The notes: generated from the letters alone by a model not told the origin. DNA of 64,000 nucleotides from Rhizobium leguminosarum bv. trifolii WSM2297 (GCF_000271845.1 NZ_JH719395.1:4456146-4520145); one strand, 5' to 3'; shown: positions 44,530 to 55,378, numbered from the stretch's first letter. Program-made: numbers and translations.

Positions 44530-45279
44530 TTACATGACGATGACGCGGGTTCCGACGCTGACGCGGTCATAGAGGTCGACGACGTCTTCGTTGCGCAGGC
44601 GGATGCAGCCGGAGGAGACGGCGCTGCCGATCGACCAGGGCGCGTTGGTGCCATGGATGCGGTAGAGCGTCGAGCCGAGATACATGGCGCGGGCGCCGAG
44701 CGGGTTTTCCGCGCCGCCGTCCATCCGCGCCGGCAGGTAGTGGCCCTTGGCGGCTTCGCGGCTGATCATTTCGGAAGGCGGCGTCCAGTCCGGCCATTCC
44801 TGCTTGCGGGTGATCTTGTGGGCACCGGCCCATTCGAAGCCCGGCTTGCCGACGCCGACGCCGTAACGCCGCGCCTTGCCGCCGTCCATCACCAGATAGA
44901 GGAAGCGGTTGTTGGTATCGATGACGATCGTGCCGGGTTTTTCTTGGGTGTCGTAATCGACCATCTGCGGCAGGAATTGCGGTTCGATCGGATGGCGGAT
45001 CGCCGGAATGCCGGGATTGATCGCCGACACGGTCTGCGGGGCTGCCTGCGGCGCCCGGCGCACGATACGGCGCTGGAAGAGGCCGCGTTGCTGCGGCTGG
45101 ATAACCGGCCGCTGGTAGACGACCGGACGAACCGTACCGCCGCCCAGCTGGTTGATCCATGGCGCGGTCAGATCGGGGCTGAGCACGACGGGCGGACGGG
45201 TGGCGTAGCGGTCGTCGGCAAGGGCGGCCGCGGAGAAAATGCCGAACAGGGCTGCGGCAAGAACAAGCTGTTTCATCAT
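44530..45279 (-). CDS. L,D-transpeptidase (YkuD domain), copy 2
   Basis: A 249-residue exported YkuD protein with signal (…FSAAALA-DD), a Gln/Pro/Arg-rich linker (residues 45-90) and the catalytic domain: T-I-V-I-D-T-N-N-R-F-L-Y-L, I-H-G-T-N-A-P-W and S-S-G-C-I-R-L-R-N-E-D. The linker is more basic than in copy 1. The 260 bp upstream contain no gene. Confidence 0.93.
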   Translation of the reverse strand: MMKQLVLAAALFGIFSAAALADDRYATRPPVVLSPDLTAPWINQLGGGTVRPVVYQRPVIQPQQRGLFQRRIVRRAPQAAPQTVSAINPGIPAIRHPIEPQFLPQMVDYDTQEKPGTIVIDTNNRFLYLVMDGGKARRYGVGVGKPGFEWAGAHKITRKQEWPDWTPPSEMISREAAKGHYLPARMDGGAENPLGARAMYLGSTLYRIHGTNAPWSIGSAVSSGCIRLRNEDVVDLYDRVSVGTRVIVM

Positions 45280-45540
45280 CGGACGAACTCTCTACAAATG
45301 ACCGAAAATGGGCTGGCGGGACATGTCCGCCTGGGCGGAGATGTTCCGCCGGGAAAGACGCTGCCACCCTATCCGCCAGCGAATGGTAAAGATCGAATCG
45401 TGAAAAGCCGACCGGCCGGATAAACTTTTCGTCAGGGTTACCGTTCGGTTTGGAAAGACGGTTTGCAAATGGTAAAGCCGGAATCATGACCGGAAAACGA
45501 AGCGGACCGGCGAACAGACGGACCCGGGAATGAAGCAGAC

Positions 45541-46166
<626 letters not shown>

Positions 46167-46170
<4 letters not shown>

Positions 46171-46673
46171 AAGATCAATTCGTGAGAACAATGACCACCG
46201 CTGCTGCCCTGTTCTTCCTGACGGTCTCCGCCATTGCGCAGACGCCGCAGCTCGATCCGGGTGAAAAGCTGGAGAAGTTGCAGTTCCCGGCCGTCACCAT
46301 GCAGCTCAAGGACTGGACGAAATTCGGCAACAGTCATGTCTATACGCTGCCGGTGCGTGCCGGCCAGCACGTGAAGATAAGCTTTGCCACCAAGAGCAAG
46401 TTCGCCTTCCTGGCGATCTTCGACCTGTCGAAGCCGGATGACGAGGCTTTTTTCGGCACCGACGAGGACGGCACGAGCTTCGAGACGACGGTCAAGGAAA
46501 ACACCACCTGGCTGTTGCGCCCCTATTATTCCAAGGTGTCGCCGCGCCGCGGCCTCGGCGCCCCCTTCAGCATCCTGATCGAGCCTTTGGCCGTTGCCCC
46601 GAAACAGCCGCAGCCGCCGGCCGAGCCGGAGCGCCCGTCGCTATTCCCGAAGGCGCCTGCCAAAGAGCAATAA
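46167..46673 (+). CDS. Exported protein of unknown function
   Basis: A 168-residue protein with a Sec signal (…FFLTVSAIAQ), a beta-rich body (Y-T-L-P-V-R-A-G-Q-H-V-K-I-S-F…D-E-D-G-T-S-F-E-T-T-V-K-E-N-T-T-W-L-L-R-P-Y) resembling jelly-roll periplasmic or cell-wall-facing domains, and a proline-rich tail. Its start overlaps the tag stop. No family recognised. Confidence 0.75.
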
Positions 46674-46692
46674 GGCGGGCGAACGGCCTCGC

Positions 46693-47400
46693 CTATGATG
46701 CGAGCCGGTCGATCAGGTCGCGCAATTCGCCGAGATGGCCGATCTTGCGGAAACGCGGCGCCTCCGTCGGTTCGTCCACATGTTCCAGCACCCAGGTGAG
46801 TTCATGTGGCACGAAGACGCCGTAGCTGCCGGCGGCGATCGCCGGCACGATGTCGGATTTCAGCGAATTGCCGACCATCATCGCCCGCTCCGGCCCGTCG
46901 CCGACCTTGGCAAAGATGCGGCGATAGGTGACGGCCGTTTTGTCGGAGACGATCTCGACGGCATCGAAGAAATCGCCGAGCCCGGATTGGGCGAGCTTGC
47001 GCTCCTGGTCGAACAGATCGCCCTTGGTGATCATGACAAGCAGGTATTTACCGGCGAGCGCCTCCAGCGTGTCGCGCACATGCGGCATGGTTTCGACCGG
47101 ATGGGAAAGAAGGTCGCGGCCGGTATCGAGGATCTTGGCGATCACGCTGGCGGGAATCTTGCCTTCGGTGATCTCGATCGCCGTTTCGATCATCGATAGC
47201 GTAAAACCCTTGATGCCGAAGCCGTAATGGCGAAGGTTGCGTTTTTCCGCCTCCAGCAGCCGCTCGGATATCTTCGGCCCTTCGGCGAAATCGGCAAGAA
47301 GCCCGGTGAAATGCGCTTCCGTCAGCCGGTAATATTGTTCGTTCTGCCAGAGCGTGTCGTCGGCATCGAAGCCGATCGTGGTCAGTGGTCGCGTCGTCAT
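46693..47400 (-). CDS. HAD-superfamily hydrolase
   Basis: A 235-residue phosphatase-type HAD protein: motif I G-F-D-A-D-D-T-L-W-Q-N-E, motif II V-M-I-T-K-G-D near residue 120, motif III/IV K…M-M-V-G-N-S-L-K-S-D-I-V-P-A near 180. The D-D-T-L-W-x-x-E start marks the HAD subgroup with an all-helical cap. Substrate unknown. Confidence 0.88.
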   Translation of the reverse strand: MTTRPLTTIGFDADDTLWQNEQYYRLTEAHFTGLLADFAEGPKISERLLEAEKRNLRHYGFGIKGFTLSMIETAIEITEGKIPASVIAKILDTGRDLLSHPVETMPHVRDTLEALAGKYLLVMITKGDLFDQERKLAQSGLGDFFDAVEIVSDKTAVTYRRIFAKVGDGPERAMMVGNSLKSDIVPAIAAGSYGVFVPHELTWVLEHVDEPTEAPRFRKIGHLGELRDLIDRLAS

Positions 47401-47632
47401 ATGCGTACCTCTTGAAATATGAGCGGAAATCTATCGGCCGCCTGTGTCGAGACAAGGGCGTCGGCTTCGGCACGGCGCGGCGTTGAAAAACGCTGCCGCC
47501 GCACTAAATCGAGTGTGCCTCACCCTGCAGCCAGCCACGGCTGTGCCTGTCACGCGCAGGCCAATAATCAAAAAATGAAGTTCTTCGGTTCGCAAGCCCT
47601 TCTTGCGGCAGACACAAAGGATTTTTTCGACC

Positions 47633-48682
47633 ATGCGTTACAATCAGCTCGGAAATACGGGACTTTTCGTCTCGGAACTCTGCCTCGGCACCATGACCTT
47701 CGGCGAAGCCAAACAGGGCAGCATGTGGGGCGCCATCGCCGATGTCGACCAGAATGCCGCCGACCGGATCGTCGAGCGTTCGCTTGCCTCAGGCGTGAAT
47801 TTCATCGATACGGCCGACGTCTATTCATCCGGCGAGTCCGAAAGGCTGCTCGGCCAGGCACTGAAAAACCTCGACGTGCCCCGCAAGGACGTCGTCATCG
47901 CCACCAAGGTCTATGGCGCCATGGGCGACAAGCCGAACGACCGCGGCGCCTCGCGCGGCCACATCATGGATTCCGTCGAGGCGAGCCTCAAACGCCTGCA
48001 GACCGATCATATCGACCTTTATCAGATCCACGCGACGGACACGGTGACGCCGATCGAGGAGACGCTGCGCGCCTTCGACGATCTCGTTTCCCGTGGCCTC
48101 GTGCGTTATATCGGCGTCTCCAACTGGCAGGCCTGGCGTATTTCCAAGGCGCTCGGCCTCTCCGAACGCCGCGGCTTTGCCCGGTTCGAGACGGTACAGG
48201 CCTATTATTCCATCGCCGGCCGCGATCTCGAACGCGACATCGTGCCGATGATGCAGGAGGAAAAGCTCGGCCTGATGGTCTGGTCGCCGCTCGCCGGCGG
48301 TCTGCTCTCCGGCAAATATGGTCCCGGCGCCCCCGGCAACGGCGAGGGTCGCCGCGCCAGTTTCGACTTCCCGCCGGTCGATAAGGACAGGGCCTGGGCC
48401 TGCGTCGCCGTCATGCGCGAGGTCGCCGAAAAACACGGCGTCAGCGTCGCCACCGTGGCGCTCGCCTATATCCTTGCCAAGCCTTTCGTCACGACGGTTA
48501 TCATCGGCGCCAAGCGGGTCGACCAGCTCGACCAGAACCTTGCCGCGGTCAAGCTGAAGCTCGATGAAGAGGATATGACGAGGCTCGACGAGGTGAGCGC
48601 GTTGGCCCCCGAATATCCAGGCTGGATGTTATCGCGCCAGGCCGCCGGCCGCCGTCCGGCGGATTTCGAGGCGAAGGATTAA
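47633..48682 (+). CDS. Aldo/keto reductase
   Basis: A 349-residue NADPH-dependent reductase of the YajO/YhdN-like group: M-R-Y-N-Q-L-G-N-T-G-L-F-V-S-E-L-C-L-G-T-M-T-F-G start, F-I-D-T-A-D-V-Y with catalytic Asp/Tyr, D-L-Y-Q-I-H, V-S-N-W-Q-A-W and the I-I-G-A-K-R cofactor end. ATG 47633 is chosen over the upstream TTG. A strong terminator follows at 48711. Confidence 0.92.
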   Translation: MRYNQLGNTGLFVSELCLGTMTFGEAKQGSMWGAIADVDQNAADRIVERSLASGVNFIDTADVYSSGESERLLGQALKNLDVPRKDVVIATKVYGAMGDKPNDRGASRGHIMDSVEASLKRLQTDHIDLYQIHATDTVTPIEETLRAFDDLVSRGLVRYIGVSNWQAWRISKALGLSERRGFARFETVQAYYSIAGRDLERDIVPMMQEEKLGLMVWSPLAGGLLSGKYGPGAPGNGEGRRASFDFPPVDKDRAWACVAVMREVAEKHGVSVATVALAYILAKPFVTTVIIGAKRVDQLDQNLAAVKLKLDEEDMTRLDEVSALAPEYPGWMLSRQAAGRRPADFEAKD

Positions 48683-48710
48683 TCGACAGATCGAACAGCA
48701 TTGCTGCGGG

Positions 48711-48740
48711 AGAACGCCGGATAGCTCCGGCGTTCTTTTT
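48711..48740 (+). terminator. Rho-independent terminator
   Basis: AGAACGCCGGA pairs perfectly with TCCGGCGTTCT around a 4-base loop, followed by TTTTT. It ends the aldo/keto reductase gene and also lies just beyond the DUF305 gene stop. Confidence 0.9.
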
Positions 48741-48751
48741 CAGACGAGTGA

Positions 48752-49108
48752 CTACTTGCCGTGGGCCTTAAGCCAGGCGTTCATCTCGGCGATCTCAGCT
48801 TCCTGCGCCTTGATCACCCCTTCGGCGAGTTTGCGGATTTCTGGATCCTTGCCGTATTGGAGCTCGATCTTCGCCATGTCGATCGCGCCCTGATGGTGCG
48901 GGATCATGCCGCGGACAAAATCCTTATCGGCATCGCCGCTATATTCGATCATCATATCCTTGTGCATCTTGGCGTTCGCCTCGCTGAAGGCGTGGCTGGC
49001 CGCGTCGTGGCTGCCCATCGGCTTGCTCATATCCATGGGCTTGTCCTCGGCAAGAGCGGGGGCGGCGATAGCGAGCATTGCGGTGAGCGTGATGATTTTC
49101 AGAGACAT
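48752..49108 (-). CDS. DUF305 exported protein
   Basis: A 118-residue protein with signal ([20 protein letters not shown]) and the DUF305 core [31 protein letters not shown]. The Met and paired-His motif M-I-P-H-H-Q is thought to bind metal; members cluster with copper genes. The gene is followed (upstream on the minus strand) by a second small metal-type exported protein. Confidence 0.88.
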   Translation of the reverse strand: MSLKIITLTAMLAIAAPALAEDKPMDMSKPMGSHDAASHAFSEANAKMHKDMMIEYSGDADKDFVRGMIPHHQGAIDMAKIELQYGKDPEIRKLAEGVIKAQEAEIAEMNAWLKAHGK

Positions 49109-49184
49109 GAGAGTTCCTTCCTCTGTCTGACAATAGGTTTATGAAGCGACCGGGGCCGCTCATTCTGCATGGACGGATGCGATG

Positions 49185-49553
49185 TCAGGCAAATCGGGGA
49201 GGGCGCGCTTGTGGAGCAGGCCTGTTGTCATCCAGCGCGCGGACAGGCGCCGGCGCGGGATAAGCGAAAGCAGGTTTTGCATTGTCTGCCACGGAAATCG
49301 CCGGCGGCAGCAGAAGACAGGCGGCGCAAAGCGGCATATGCGCGGAGTTTGCACCTGCGCAGGGATCTTTCAGGGGCGTAGTCTTGCCTGCCCCTTCCGG
49401 CATATCCATGCCAGCCATCGCGTGGTGCATGCCGCCGCTCTCGGCGGTCACCGGTGCATTCATCGACGCACAAGTCGGACAGCCCGCCGAGGCGGACATG
49501 GCGCTATAGACCAGCCAGCTGAGAACCATCGTGATGAGAGCAAGCGTGCGCAT
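49185..49553 (-). CDS. Small exported Cys/Met/His-rich protein
   Basis: A 122-residue protein with signal (…VYSAMSASA), then C-P-T-C-A-S-M, G-G-M-H-H-A-M-A-G-M-D-M-P and C-A-A-C-L-L-L-P-P. Two C-x-x-C pairs plus a Met/His-rich run suggest copper or other metal binding in the periplasm or membrane. It is adjacent to the DUF305 gene on the same strand, so the pair may act together. I do not recognise a named family. Confidence 0.7.
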   Translation of the reverse strand: MRTLALITMVLSWLVYSAMSASAGCPTCASMNAPVTAESGGMHHAMAGMDMPEGAGKTTPLKDPCAGANSAHMPLCAACLLLPPAISVADNAKPAFAYPAPAPVRALDDNRPAPQARPPRFA

Positions 49554-49633
49554 GGTATTTCATATAGGGGAATGCCGACCGCAAGCCAATCCGGCCGACG
49601 GTGAACATTCGGTGACGACATCGTCATTGCCTC

Positions 49634-50395
49634 TTACCAGGCGGCAATGACCTTGTGCTCGATCCGGTAATCCCGGCTCTCTTCGCCGAGCGGCGCGACC
49701 GGCCATGTCCAGGCCGCTTTTGCGGGCGGCGGCGAAACGCTGTGCAGCAGGTCGGCCTCTTCATGCGTTTTGCCGTTGCGGTCGATGACGTCATAGGCGA
49801 TGTCGGTCACCAGGCAATGGCGGCAGGGTATCTCAGAAAGCCCGGCCAGATGCGCCGCGATCAGCCTTTCCACGGTATCCGCCGGCATGCGGCCGGGCTC
49901 GGCCTCAAAACGACGTTTCACGCCGCGGCCGATCTGCGACAGGAGATTGGCCGAAACCACGAAATCGAGATAGGGCACCGACCGCAGGAAGCCGAGCGGT
50001 TCGGGCTCACGGCCGGCGGCAAGATCGTCGTAACCGGAGAGATCGCGCTCGATCAGCCGCACATTGCGATAGCCTTTGACGGCAAGCCACAGGCGCACAG
50101 AGGCGAGGTGAACGAGATCGACCAGCACGACGGTATCGAAATCGCGCGCCAGTTCCTTGATCGGCACATCACGCAGCAGGCCTGAGCCGAGCACGACGGC
50201 GGTACGCTTCTGCCGGAGATCGGCCGTTGCCGCACGGATCGCATTGCTGCTCATCGTCTCATGTTCGGCCCAATCCGCCCCACAGCGCCCGGCTCGTGAC
50301 CAGAGATTGACGGAATAGCGGATGAATTTACGATAGGGCTTGCCGGTCAGCGGCAATGTCGCGGCATAGAGAAGCGCCTCGGTGATCATGAGCAT
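49634..50395 (-). CDS. Protein of unknown function with a Rossmann/SAM-type N-half
   Basis: A 253-residue protein. [12 protein letters not shown] near residue 70 resembles the first glycine loop of a SAM-dependent methyltransferase, and V-V-L-V-D-L-V-H fits strand 2 with an acidic end; later V-S-A-N-L-L-S-Q is like motif [10 protein letters not shown] and a Trp-rich C-terminus complete it. No named family recognised. It is divergent from hisS. Confidence 0.7.
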   Translation of the reverse strand: MLMITEALLYAATLPLTGKPYRKFIRYSVNLWSRAGRCGADWAEHETMSSNAIRAATADLRQKRTAVVLGSGLLRDVPIKELARDFDTVVLVDLVHLASVRLWLAVKGYRNVRLIERDLSGYDDLAAGREPEPLGFLRSVPYLDFVVSANLLSQIGRGVKRRFEAEPGRMPADTVERLIAAHLAGLSEIPCRHCLVTDIAYDVIDRNGKTHEEADLLHSVSPPPAKAAWTWPVAPLGEESRDYRIEHKVIAAW

Positions 50396-50523
50396 ATCCG
50401 CATTCTGATGGACGCCTTTGCTTCAATCGAGTCTGCTTACGGCTTCAAGACCCTTCGCCCTTGCCGCTCCCCGCCCAATCCGCTAGGAAACCGCCACTGT
50501 CACAGTCAGCGGAATTCCCGGAA

Positions 50524-52047
50524 ATGAACGACAAGCAGAAGAAACCGCAAAAGCTCAAGGCCCGCCTGCCGCGCGGCTTCGTCGACCGCATGGCCGACGA
50601 TATCCGCGCCGTCAATGAGATGACGGCAAAGATCCGGGAAGTCTATGAGCATTATGGTTTCGATCCGCTCGAAACGCCGCTGTTCGAATATACCGATGCG
50701 CTCGGCAAGTTCCTGCCCGACAGCGACCGTCCGAACGAGGGCGTCTTCTCGCTGCAGGACGACGACGAGCAATGGATGTCGCTGCGTTACGACCTGACGG
50801 CGCCGCTCGCCCGCCATGTCGCCGAGAACTTCAACGAGATCCAGCTTCCCTACCGCACCTATCGCGCCGGTTACGTCTTCCGCAATGAGAAGCCAGGCCC
50901 TGGCCGTTTCCGCCAGTTCATGCAGTTCGATGCCGATACCGTCGGCGCGCCTGGTGTTCAGGCAGATGCCGAAATGTGCATGATGATGGCCGATACGCTT
51001 GAAGCGCTCGGCATCAAGCGCGGCGACTATGTCATCCGCATCAACAACCGCAAGGTCCTGGATGGCGTGCTGGAAGCGATCGGCCTCGGCGGCGACGACA
51101 AGGCGGGCCAGCGGCTCAACGTGCTGCGCGCCATCGACAAGCTCGACAAGTTCGGCCCGGAAGGCGTAGCCCTGCTGCTCGGTCCCGGCCGCAAGGATGA
51201 ATCCGGCGACTTCACGAAGGGCGCCGGGCTGAACCAGGAACAGATTGACAAGGTGTTGTTCTTCGTCGGCATCAAGGATTATGCCGAAAGTGCTGCACGC
51301 CTGGCCGAACTCGTTGCCGGAACGTCGAAGGGTGTCGAGGGCGTCGACGAACTGAACTTCATTGGCGCGCTGGTTGCCAGCGCCGGCTACCAGTCCGATC
51401 GCATCAAGATCGATCCCTCGGTCGTGCGCGGCCTCGAATATTATACCGGCCCGGTCTACGAGGCCGAACTCAGCTTCGACGTCACCAACGAAAAGGGCGA
51501 AAAGGTCGTCTTCGGCTCGATTGGTGGCGGCGGCCGTTATGATGGCCTCGTCTCCCGCTTCATGGGCCAACCGGTGCCGGCGACCGGTTTTTCGATCGGC
51601 GTCTCCCGTCTGATGACGGCGCTGAAGAACCTCGGCAAGCTCGGCGCCAGCGCGGTCATCGAGCCGGTGCTGGTCACCGTCATGGACGGCGATTCCGAGG
51701 CGATGGGCCGTTATCAGAAGATGACGCAGCAGCTGCGCGCCGCCGGCATCCGCGCCGAGATGTTCCAGGGCAACTGGAAGAAATTCGGCAACCAGCTGAA
51801 ATATGCCGACCGCCGCGGCTGCCCCGTCGCCATCATCCAGGGCGGCGACGAGCGCGCAACCGGCGTGGTGCAGATCAAGGATCTGATCGAAGGCAAGCGG
51901 CTTTCCGGCGAAATCGAGGACAATGCCAGCTGGCGCGAAGCCCGCGTGGCGCAGGAAACGGTGCCGGAAGCCGACCTCGTCGCCAAGGTGAGGGAAATCC
52001 TTGCCGCGCAGGCGGAGGATCGGAAGAGGGCGGGCGGCGATGTCTGA
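50524..52047 (+). CDS. hisS: Histidyl-tRNA synthetase
   Basis: A 507-residue class II synthetase of the alphaproteobacterial type: P-R-G-F-V-D-R-M-A near the start, [10 protein letters not shown] motif 2 region, [32 protein letters not shown] and [12 protein letters not shown] near motif 3, then an anticodon-binding C-domain. Alphaproteobacterial HisRS is known to have diverged together with a tRNA-His lacking G-1. ATG 50524 gives the usual start. First gene of a three-gene run with hisZ and hisG. Confidence 0.97.
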   Translation: MNDKQKKPQKLKARLPRGFVDRMADDIRAVNEMTAKIREVYEHYGFDPLETPLFEYTDALGKFLPDSDRPNEGVFSLQDDDEQWMSLRYDLTAPLARHVAENFNEIQLPYRTYRAGYVFRNEKPGPGRFRQFMQFDADTVGAPGVQADAEMCMMMADTLEALGIKRGDYVIRINNRKVLDGVLEAIGLGGDDKAGQRLNVLRAIDKLDKFGPEGVALLLGPGRKDESGDFTKGAGLNQEQIDKVLFFVGIKDYAESAARLAELVAGTSKGVEGVDELNFIGALVASAGYQSDRIKIDPSVVRGLEYYTGPVYEAELSFDVTNEKGEKVVFGSIGGGGRYDGLVSRFMGQPVPATGFSIGVSRLMTALKNLGKLGASAVIEPVLVTVMDGDSEAMGRYQKMTQQLRAAGIRAEMFQGNWKKFGNQLKYADRRGCPVAIIQGGDERATGVVQIKDLIEGKRLSGEIEDNASWREARVAQETVPEADLVAKVREILAAQAEDRKRAGGDV

Positions 52048-52089
52048 GACATCCTTTCCGGCACCTTCGGCTATTGTTCGGAGCTCGCT

Positions 52090-53211
52090 ATGCCCCTGAT
52101 CAACCTCCCCGAATTCGCCGCTGACCTGCTGGCGGAGTTCGACGACCGCAAGGCCGAGCGCATCGATACGCCGGTCATTCAGCCGGCCGAGCCTTTCCTC
52201 GACATTGCCGGCGAGGATCTGCGCCGCCGCATCTTCATGACGGAGAGCGAAACCGGCGCCAGCCTCTGCCTGCGTCCCGAATTTACCATCCCCGTCTGTC
52301 TGCGCCACATCGAGACCGCAACCGGCACGCCGAAGCGTTACGCCTATCTCGGCGAGGTTTTCCGCCAACGCCGCGACGGCGCCAATGAATTCTATCAGGC
52401 CGGCATCGAGGATCTCGGTGATATCAACATACCGAGCGCCGACGCCCGCGCCATCAGCGATGCCACCGGCATTCTCGCCCGGCTGCTGCCCGGTCGGCGC
52501 CTGTCGGTGACGCTGGGTGACCAGGCGGTGTTCGAGGCGGTTGTCCAGGCGCTCGGCCTGCCGCTCGGCTGGCAGAAGCGTCTGATCCACGCCTTCGGCA
52601 ACATGACGCAGCTGGAAGCGCTGCTCGCCGGTCTCGTCAGCCCGCAATTCGTCACGGGGTTGGACGACGATATTGCCAGGCTTGTCGCCTCAGGTGACGA
52701 GCAGGCGCTGGTCTCCCATCTCGAGCAGGAAATGCAGGCGACCGGTTATTCCACAAATGCGAGCCGCTCGCCGTTGGAGATCGCCCGGCGTCTCAAGGAA
52801 AAGCTCATCCTCTCCGAAACGCGCCTCGACGACGCGGCTTTCCATGTGCTGGAAGAGTTCCTGTCGCTCGACGTGCCGCTCGTCAACGCGTCCGCAGCAC
52901 TGGCCGGTTTTGCCGATGCAGCCGGCCTGAAACTCGGCAATGCGCTCTCGCGCTTCAACGGTCGGGTCGCTGCCCTTGCCGATGCCGGGGTCGATCTTTC
53001 CTGCCTCGACTATCGCGCCGCCTTCGGACGGCCGCTCGATTATTACACCGGCCTCGTCTTCGAGGTAACGGTTGAGGGTTCGACCGCGGTTCTGGCCGGT
53101 GGTGGCCGTTTCGATAGGCTCCTGACTTTCCTCGGTGCAACCGACCGCATTCCGGCCGTCGGCTTTTCCTTCTGGCTCGACCGCATCGAAACCGAAAGGG
53201 TAGCCGCATGA
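52090..53211 (+). CDS. hisZ: ATP phosphoribosyltransferase regulatory subunit
   Basis: A 373-residue HisRS paralogue without tRNA charging activity. It keeps class II landmarks ([41 protein letters not shown]) but lacks the anticodon domain. It forms the hetero-octamer with short HisG and confers histidine feedback. Starts 42 bp after hisS and overlaps hisG by 4 bases (ATGA). Confidence 0.95.
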   Translation: MPLINLPEFAADLLAEFDDRKAERIDTPVIQPAEPFLDIAGEDLRRRIFMTESETGASLCLRPEFTIPVCLRHIETATGTPKRYAYLGEVFRQRRDGANEFYQAGIEDLGDINIPSADARAISDATGILARLLPGRRLSVTLGDQAVFEAVVQALGLPLGWQKRLIHAFGNMTQLEALLAGLVSPQFVTGLDDDIARLVASGDEQALVSHLEQEMQATGYSTNASRSPLEIARRLKEKLILSETRLDDAAFHVLEEFLSLDVPLVNASAALAGFADAAGLKLGNALSRFNGRVAALADAGVDLSCLDYRAAFGRPLDYYTGLVFEVTVEGSTAVLAGGGRFDRLLTFLGATDRIPAVGFSFWLDRIETERVAA

Positions 53212-53903
53212 CCATCACCATCGCGCTTCCCTCCAAGGGCAGGATGAAGGACGAGGCCTCGGAGATCTTCGAGCGCGCCGGCATGCGGATCTCCGCAGTC
53301 GGCAACGACCGCTCCTATCGCGGCCGTGTAGAAGGCTGGGACGATCTCGAAGTGGCCTTCCTCTCGGCTTCCGAAATCTCCCGCGAACTCGGCAACGGTA
53401 CCGTCGATTTCGGCGTCACTGGCGAGGATCTGATGCGGGAGGGTTTTGCCGAAGTCGACAAACGCGTCGAATTCTGCGCCCGCCTCGGCTTCGGCCATGC
53501 CGATGTCGTCGTCGCCGTGCCCGAGATCTGGCTCGATGTCGAGACCATGGCCGATCTCGGCGATGTGGCCGCCGATTTCCGCGCCCGCCACTCGAGGCGC
53601 CTGGCCATCGCCACCAAATACTGGCGCCTGACCCAGCAGTTCTTTTCGAGCCAGCACGGCATCCAGCTTTATCGCATCGTCGAGAGCCTCGGCGCCACCG
53701 AGGGCGCTCCCGCCTCCGGCTCGGCCGACATCATCGTCGATATCACCTCCACCGGTTCGACCCTGCGCGCCAACCACCTGAAGGTGCTCCAGGACGGCAT
53801 CATCCTGCATTCGCAGGCCTGCCTGGTGCGCGCCCGCAAGGATACACATGTCGATACGCCGACGGTCGCGGCGATTATCGAGGCTGTCCGCTCGGTTCTC
53901 TGA
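53208..53903 (+). CDS. hisG: ATP phosphoribosyltransferase, short-form catalytic subunit
   Basis: A 231-residue short-type HisG, lacking the C-terminal regulatory domain found in long HisG; this is why hisZ is next to it. Seen: [23 protein letters not shown] and the PRPP site D-I-V…S-T-G-S-T-L-R-A-N. It performs the first step of histidine synthesis, ATP plus PRPP to PR-ATP. A strong terminator follows. Confidence 0.97.
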   Translation: MTITIALPSKGRMKDEASEIFERAGMRISAVGNDRSYRGRVEGWDDLEVAFLSASEISRELGNGTVDFGVTGEDLMREGFAEVDKRVEFCARLGFGHADVVVAVPEIWLDVETMADLGDVAADFRARHSRRLAIATKYWRLTQQFFSSQHGIQLYRIVESLGATEGAPASGSADIIVDITSTGSTLRANHLKVLQDGIILHSQACLVRARKDTHVDTPTVAAIIEAVRSVL

Positions 53904-53921
53904 TCAGCTTGTTGAACATGC

Positions 53922-53951
53922 AAAACCCGCCGTCACGAGACGGCGGGGTTT
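53922..53951. terminator. Bidirectional Rho-independent terminator
   Basis: AAACCCGCCGTC pairs with GACGGCGGGGTTT around ACGA, with A-tract on one side and T-run on the other. It sits between the hisG stop and the convergent DoxX gene stop and can serve both. Confidence 0.88.
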
Positions 53952-53973
53952 GCGTGTTTGGGAGGAGATGGAA

Positions 53974-54396
53974 TTAGCGGGCAGCGACGGCCTGCAGACC
54001 ACGGCGTGCGTCGATCGAATAGGCACCGGCACCGACGGCGGCGAGCAGTATGTACGCGCCGGCCAGCGTGATGTTCTTCATGACCATGATCTGGTTGAGA
54101 ATATTCACGAGTTCCGCGCCGCTTGCGTAGGGCAGATGGAAGGCAACGGCCGTGAAGACACAGAAGCCGGCGAGCAGCCAGCCGACAATGCGGACCTGGA
54201 AGCCTGTGAGAACAGCAAGGCCGGCCAGCAGTTCGAAAAGACCTGCGACATAGGCCAACAGGGTTGCTGCCGGCAGGCCGGCACCGGCGATCATGCCCGC
54301 AGTACCGGCAGGATCGGTCAGCTTCATGAAGCCGGAAAGGATGAACATGAAGGAAAGAAGAATGCGGGCAATCAGGATGATGACATTGTTCGACAT
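53974..54396 (-). CDS. DoxX-family membrane protein
   Basis: A 140-residue protein with four hydrophobic segments and the DoxX pattern: A-R-I-L-L-S-F-M-F-I-L-S-G-F-M-K-L at the N-terminus, G-L-F-E-L-L-A-G-L-A-V-L-T-G and H-L-P-Y-A-S-G near residue 75. DoxX proteins are often linked to oxidative or thiol stress. The GST gene is divergent from it across 211 bp. Confidence 0.9.
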   Translation of the reverse strand: MSNNVIILIARILLSFMFILSGFMKLTDPAGTAGMIAGAGLPAATLLAYVAGLFELLAGLAVLTGFQVRIVGWLLAGFCVFTAVAFHLPYASGAELVNILNQIMVMKNITLAGAYILLAAVGAGAYSIDARRGLQAVAAR

Positions 54397-54607
54397 GGAT
54401 GCTGTCTCCGTTTGAAGGACCGTGGAGATCTTGGTGCCCCGGCACCTGTTGGACCTCGTATGCCACCTATGTCGCCTTTTCCTCGCGTTATGGATAGATA
54501 AACGAACGCGGACAGTTCGTTCAATAATATGAAACGATGACCTGCCGTCGTCGCTTGCCTTTCACGAAGCCGGTCTTTTATGGTCGGCTGATAACAAGGA
54601 GAATCCG

Positions 54608-55318
54608 ATGGCAGATCTGTCCGCATTTCCGATCACGGCGCGCTGGCCGGCGAAAAATCCCGACATCATCCAGCTCTATTCCCTGCAGACCCCGAATGGG
54701 GTGAAGGTATCGGTCGCCCTCGAAGAGCTCGGGCTCGCCTATGAGCCGCATTATATTTCCTTCGCCGAGAACGAGCAGAAGTCACCGGAATTCGCATCTC
54801 TCAACCCGAACGGCCGCATTCCGGCGATTATCGACCCGAACGGACCGGATGGTAAACCGATCGGCCTTTTCGAATCCGGCGCCATCCTGCTTTATCTCGC
54901 CGAAAAAACCGGCAAGCTCATCCCTGAGGATGCCGCCGGCCGCTACGACTGCATCCAGTGGGTGTTTTTCCAGATGGCCGGGATCGGTCCGATGTTTGGC
55001 CAGTTCGGCCACTTCTACAAGTTCGCCGCCGATAAGGTCGCCAATAATTCCTATCCGGTGGAGCGCTATCGCGACGAATCCAAACGCCTGCTCGGTGTGC
55101 TCGAAGACCGGCTGAAAGGGCGTCAATGGATCATGGGCGATCAATATACGATCGCCGACATCACCACCTTCACCTGGGTTCGCGGCGCCGACATCTTCTA
55201 TGGCGGCCGCGAGGTTCTCGACTATGCGAAATTTCCCGCCGTCATGGACTGGCTGCAGCGCTGCATCGCCCGCCCGGCCAGCGCCAGGGGCCTGAACATA
55301 CCCGTCAAGCCGGAGTAG
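54608..55318 (+). CDS. Glutathione S-transferase, YghU/YfcG-like
   Basis: A 236-residue GST. Thioredoxin-fold N-half with I-Q-L-Y-S-L-Q-T-P-N-G-V-K-V and N-P-N-G-R-I-P-A-I and the E-S-G-A-I-L-L-Y-L glutathione motif; helical C-half with Y-T-I-A-D-I-T-T-F-T-W N-capping box. L-x-T-x-N-G marks the Nu-class/disulfide-reductase group. AAGGAGAATCCG precedes ATG 54608. Divergent from doxX, perhaps one stress unit. Confidence 0.92.
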   Translation: MADLSAFPITARWPAKNPDIIQLYSLQTPNGVKVSVALEELGLAYEPHYISFAENEQKSPEFASLNPNGRIPAIIDPNGPDGKPIGLFESGAILLYLAEKTGKLIPEDAAGRYDCIQWVFFQMAGIGPMFGQFGHFYKFAADKVANNSYPVERYRDESKRLLGVLEDRLKGRQWIMGDQYTIADITTFTWVRGADIFYGGREVLDYAKFPAVMDWLQRCIARPASARGLNIPVKPE

Positions 55319-55378
55319 CGGACGGAGATAAGAGCAGGAATGTCACGCGCCATCCTGGCCCCAGGAGATCGGCGAGAT

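Noticed and set aside
50506..52647. 713-codon minus-strand open frame opposite hisS/hisZ
   Set aside because: Antisense shadow of hisS and hisZ, with typical Glu/Asp/Ala/Gly-rich shadow composition and no ribosome site.
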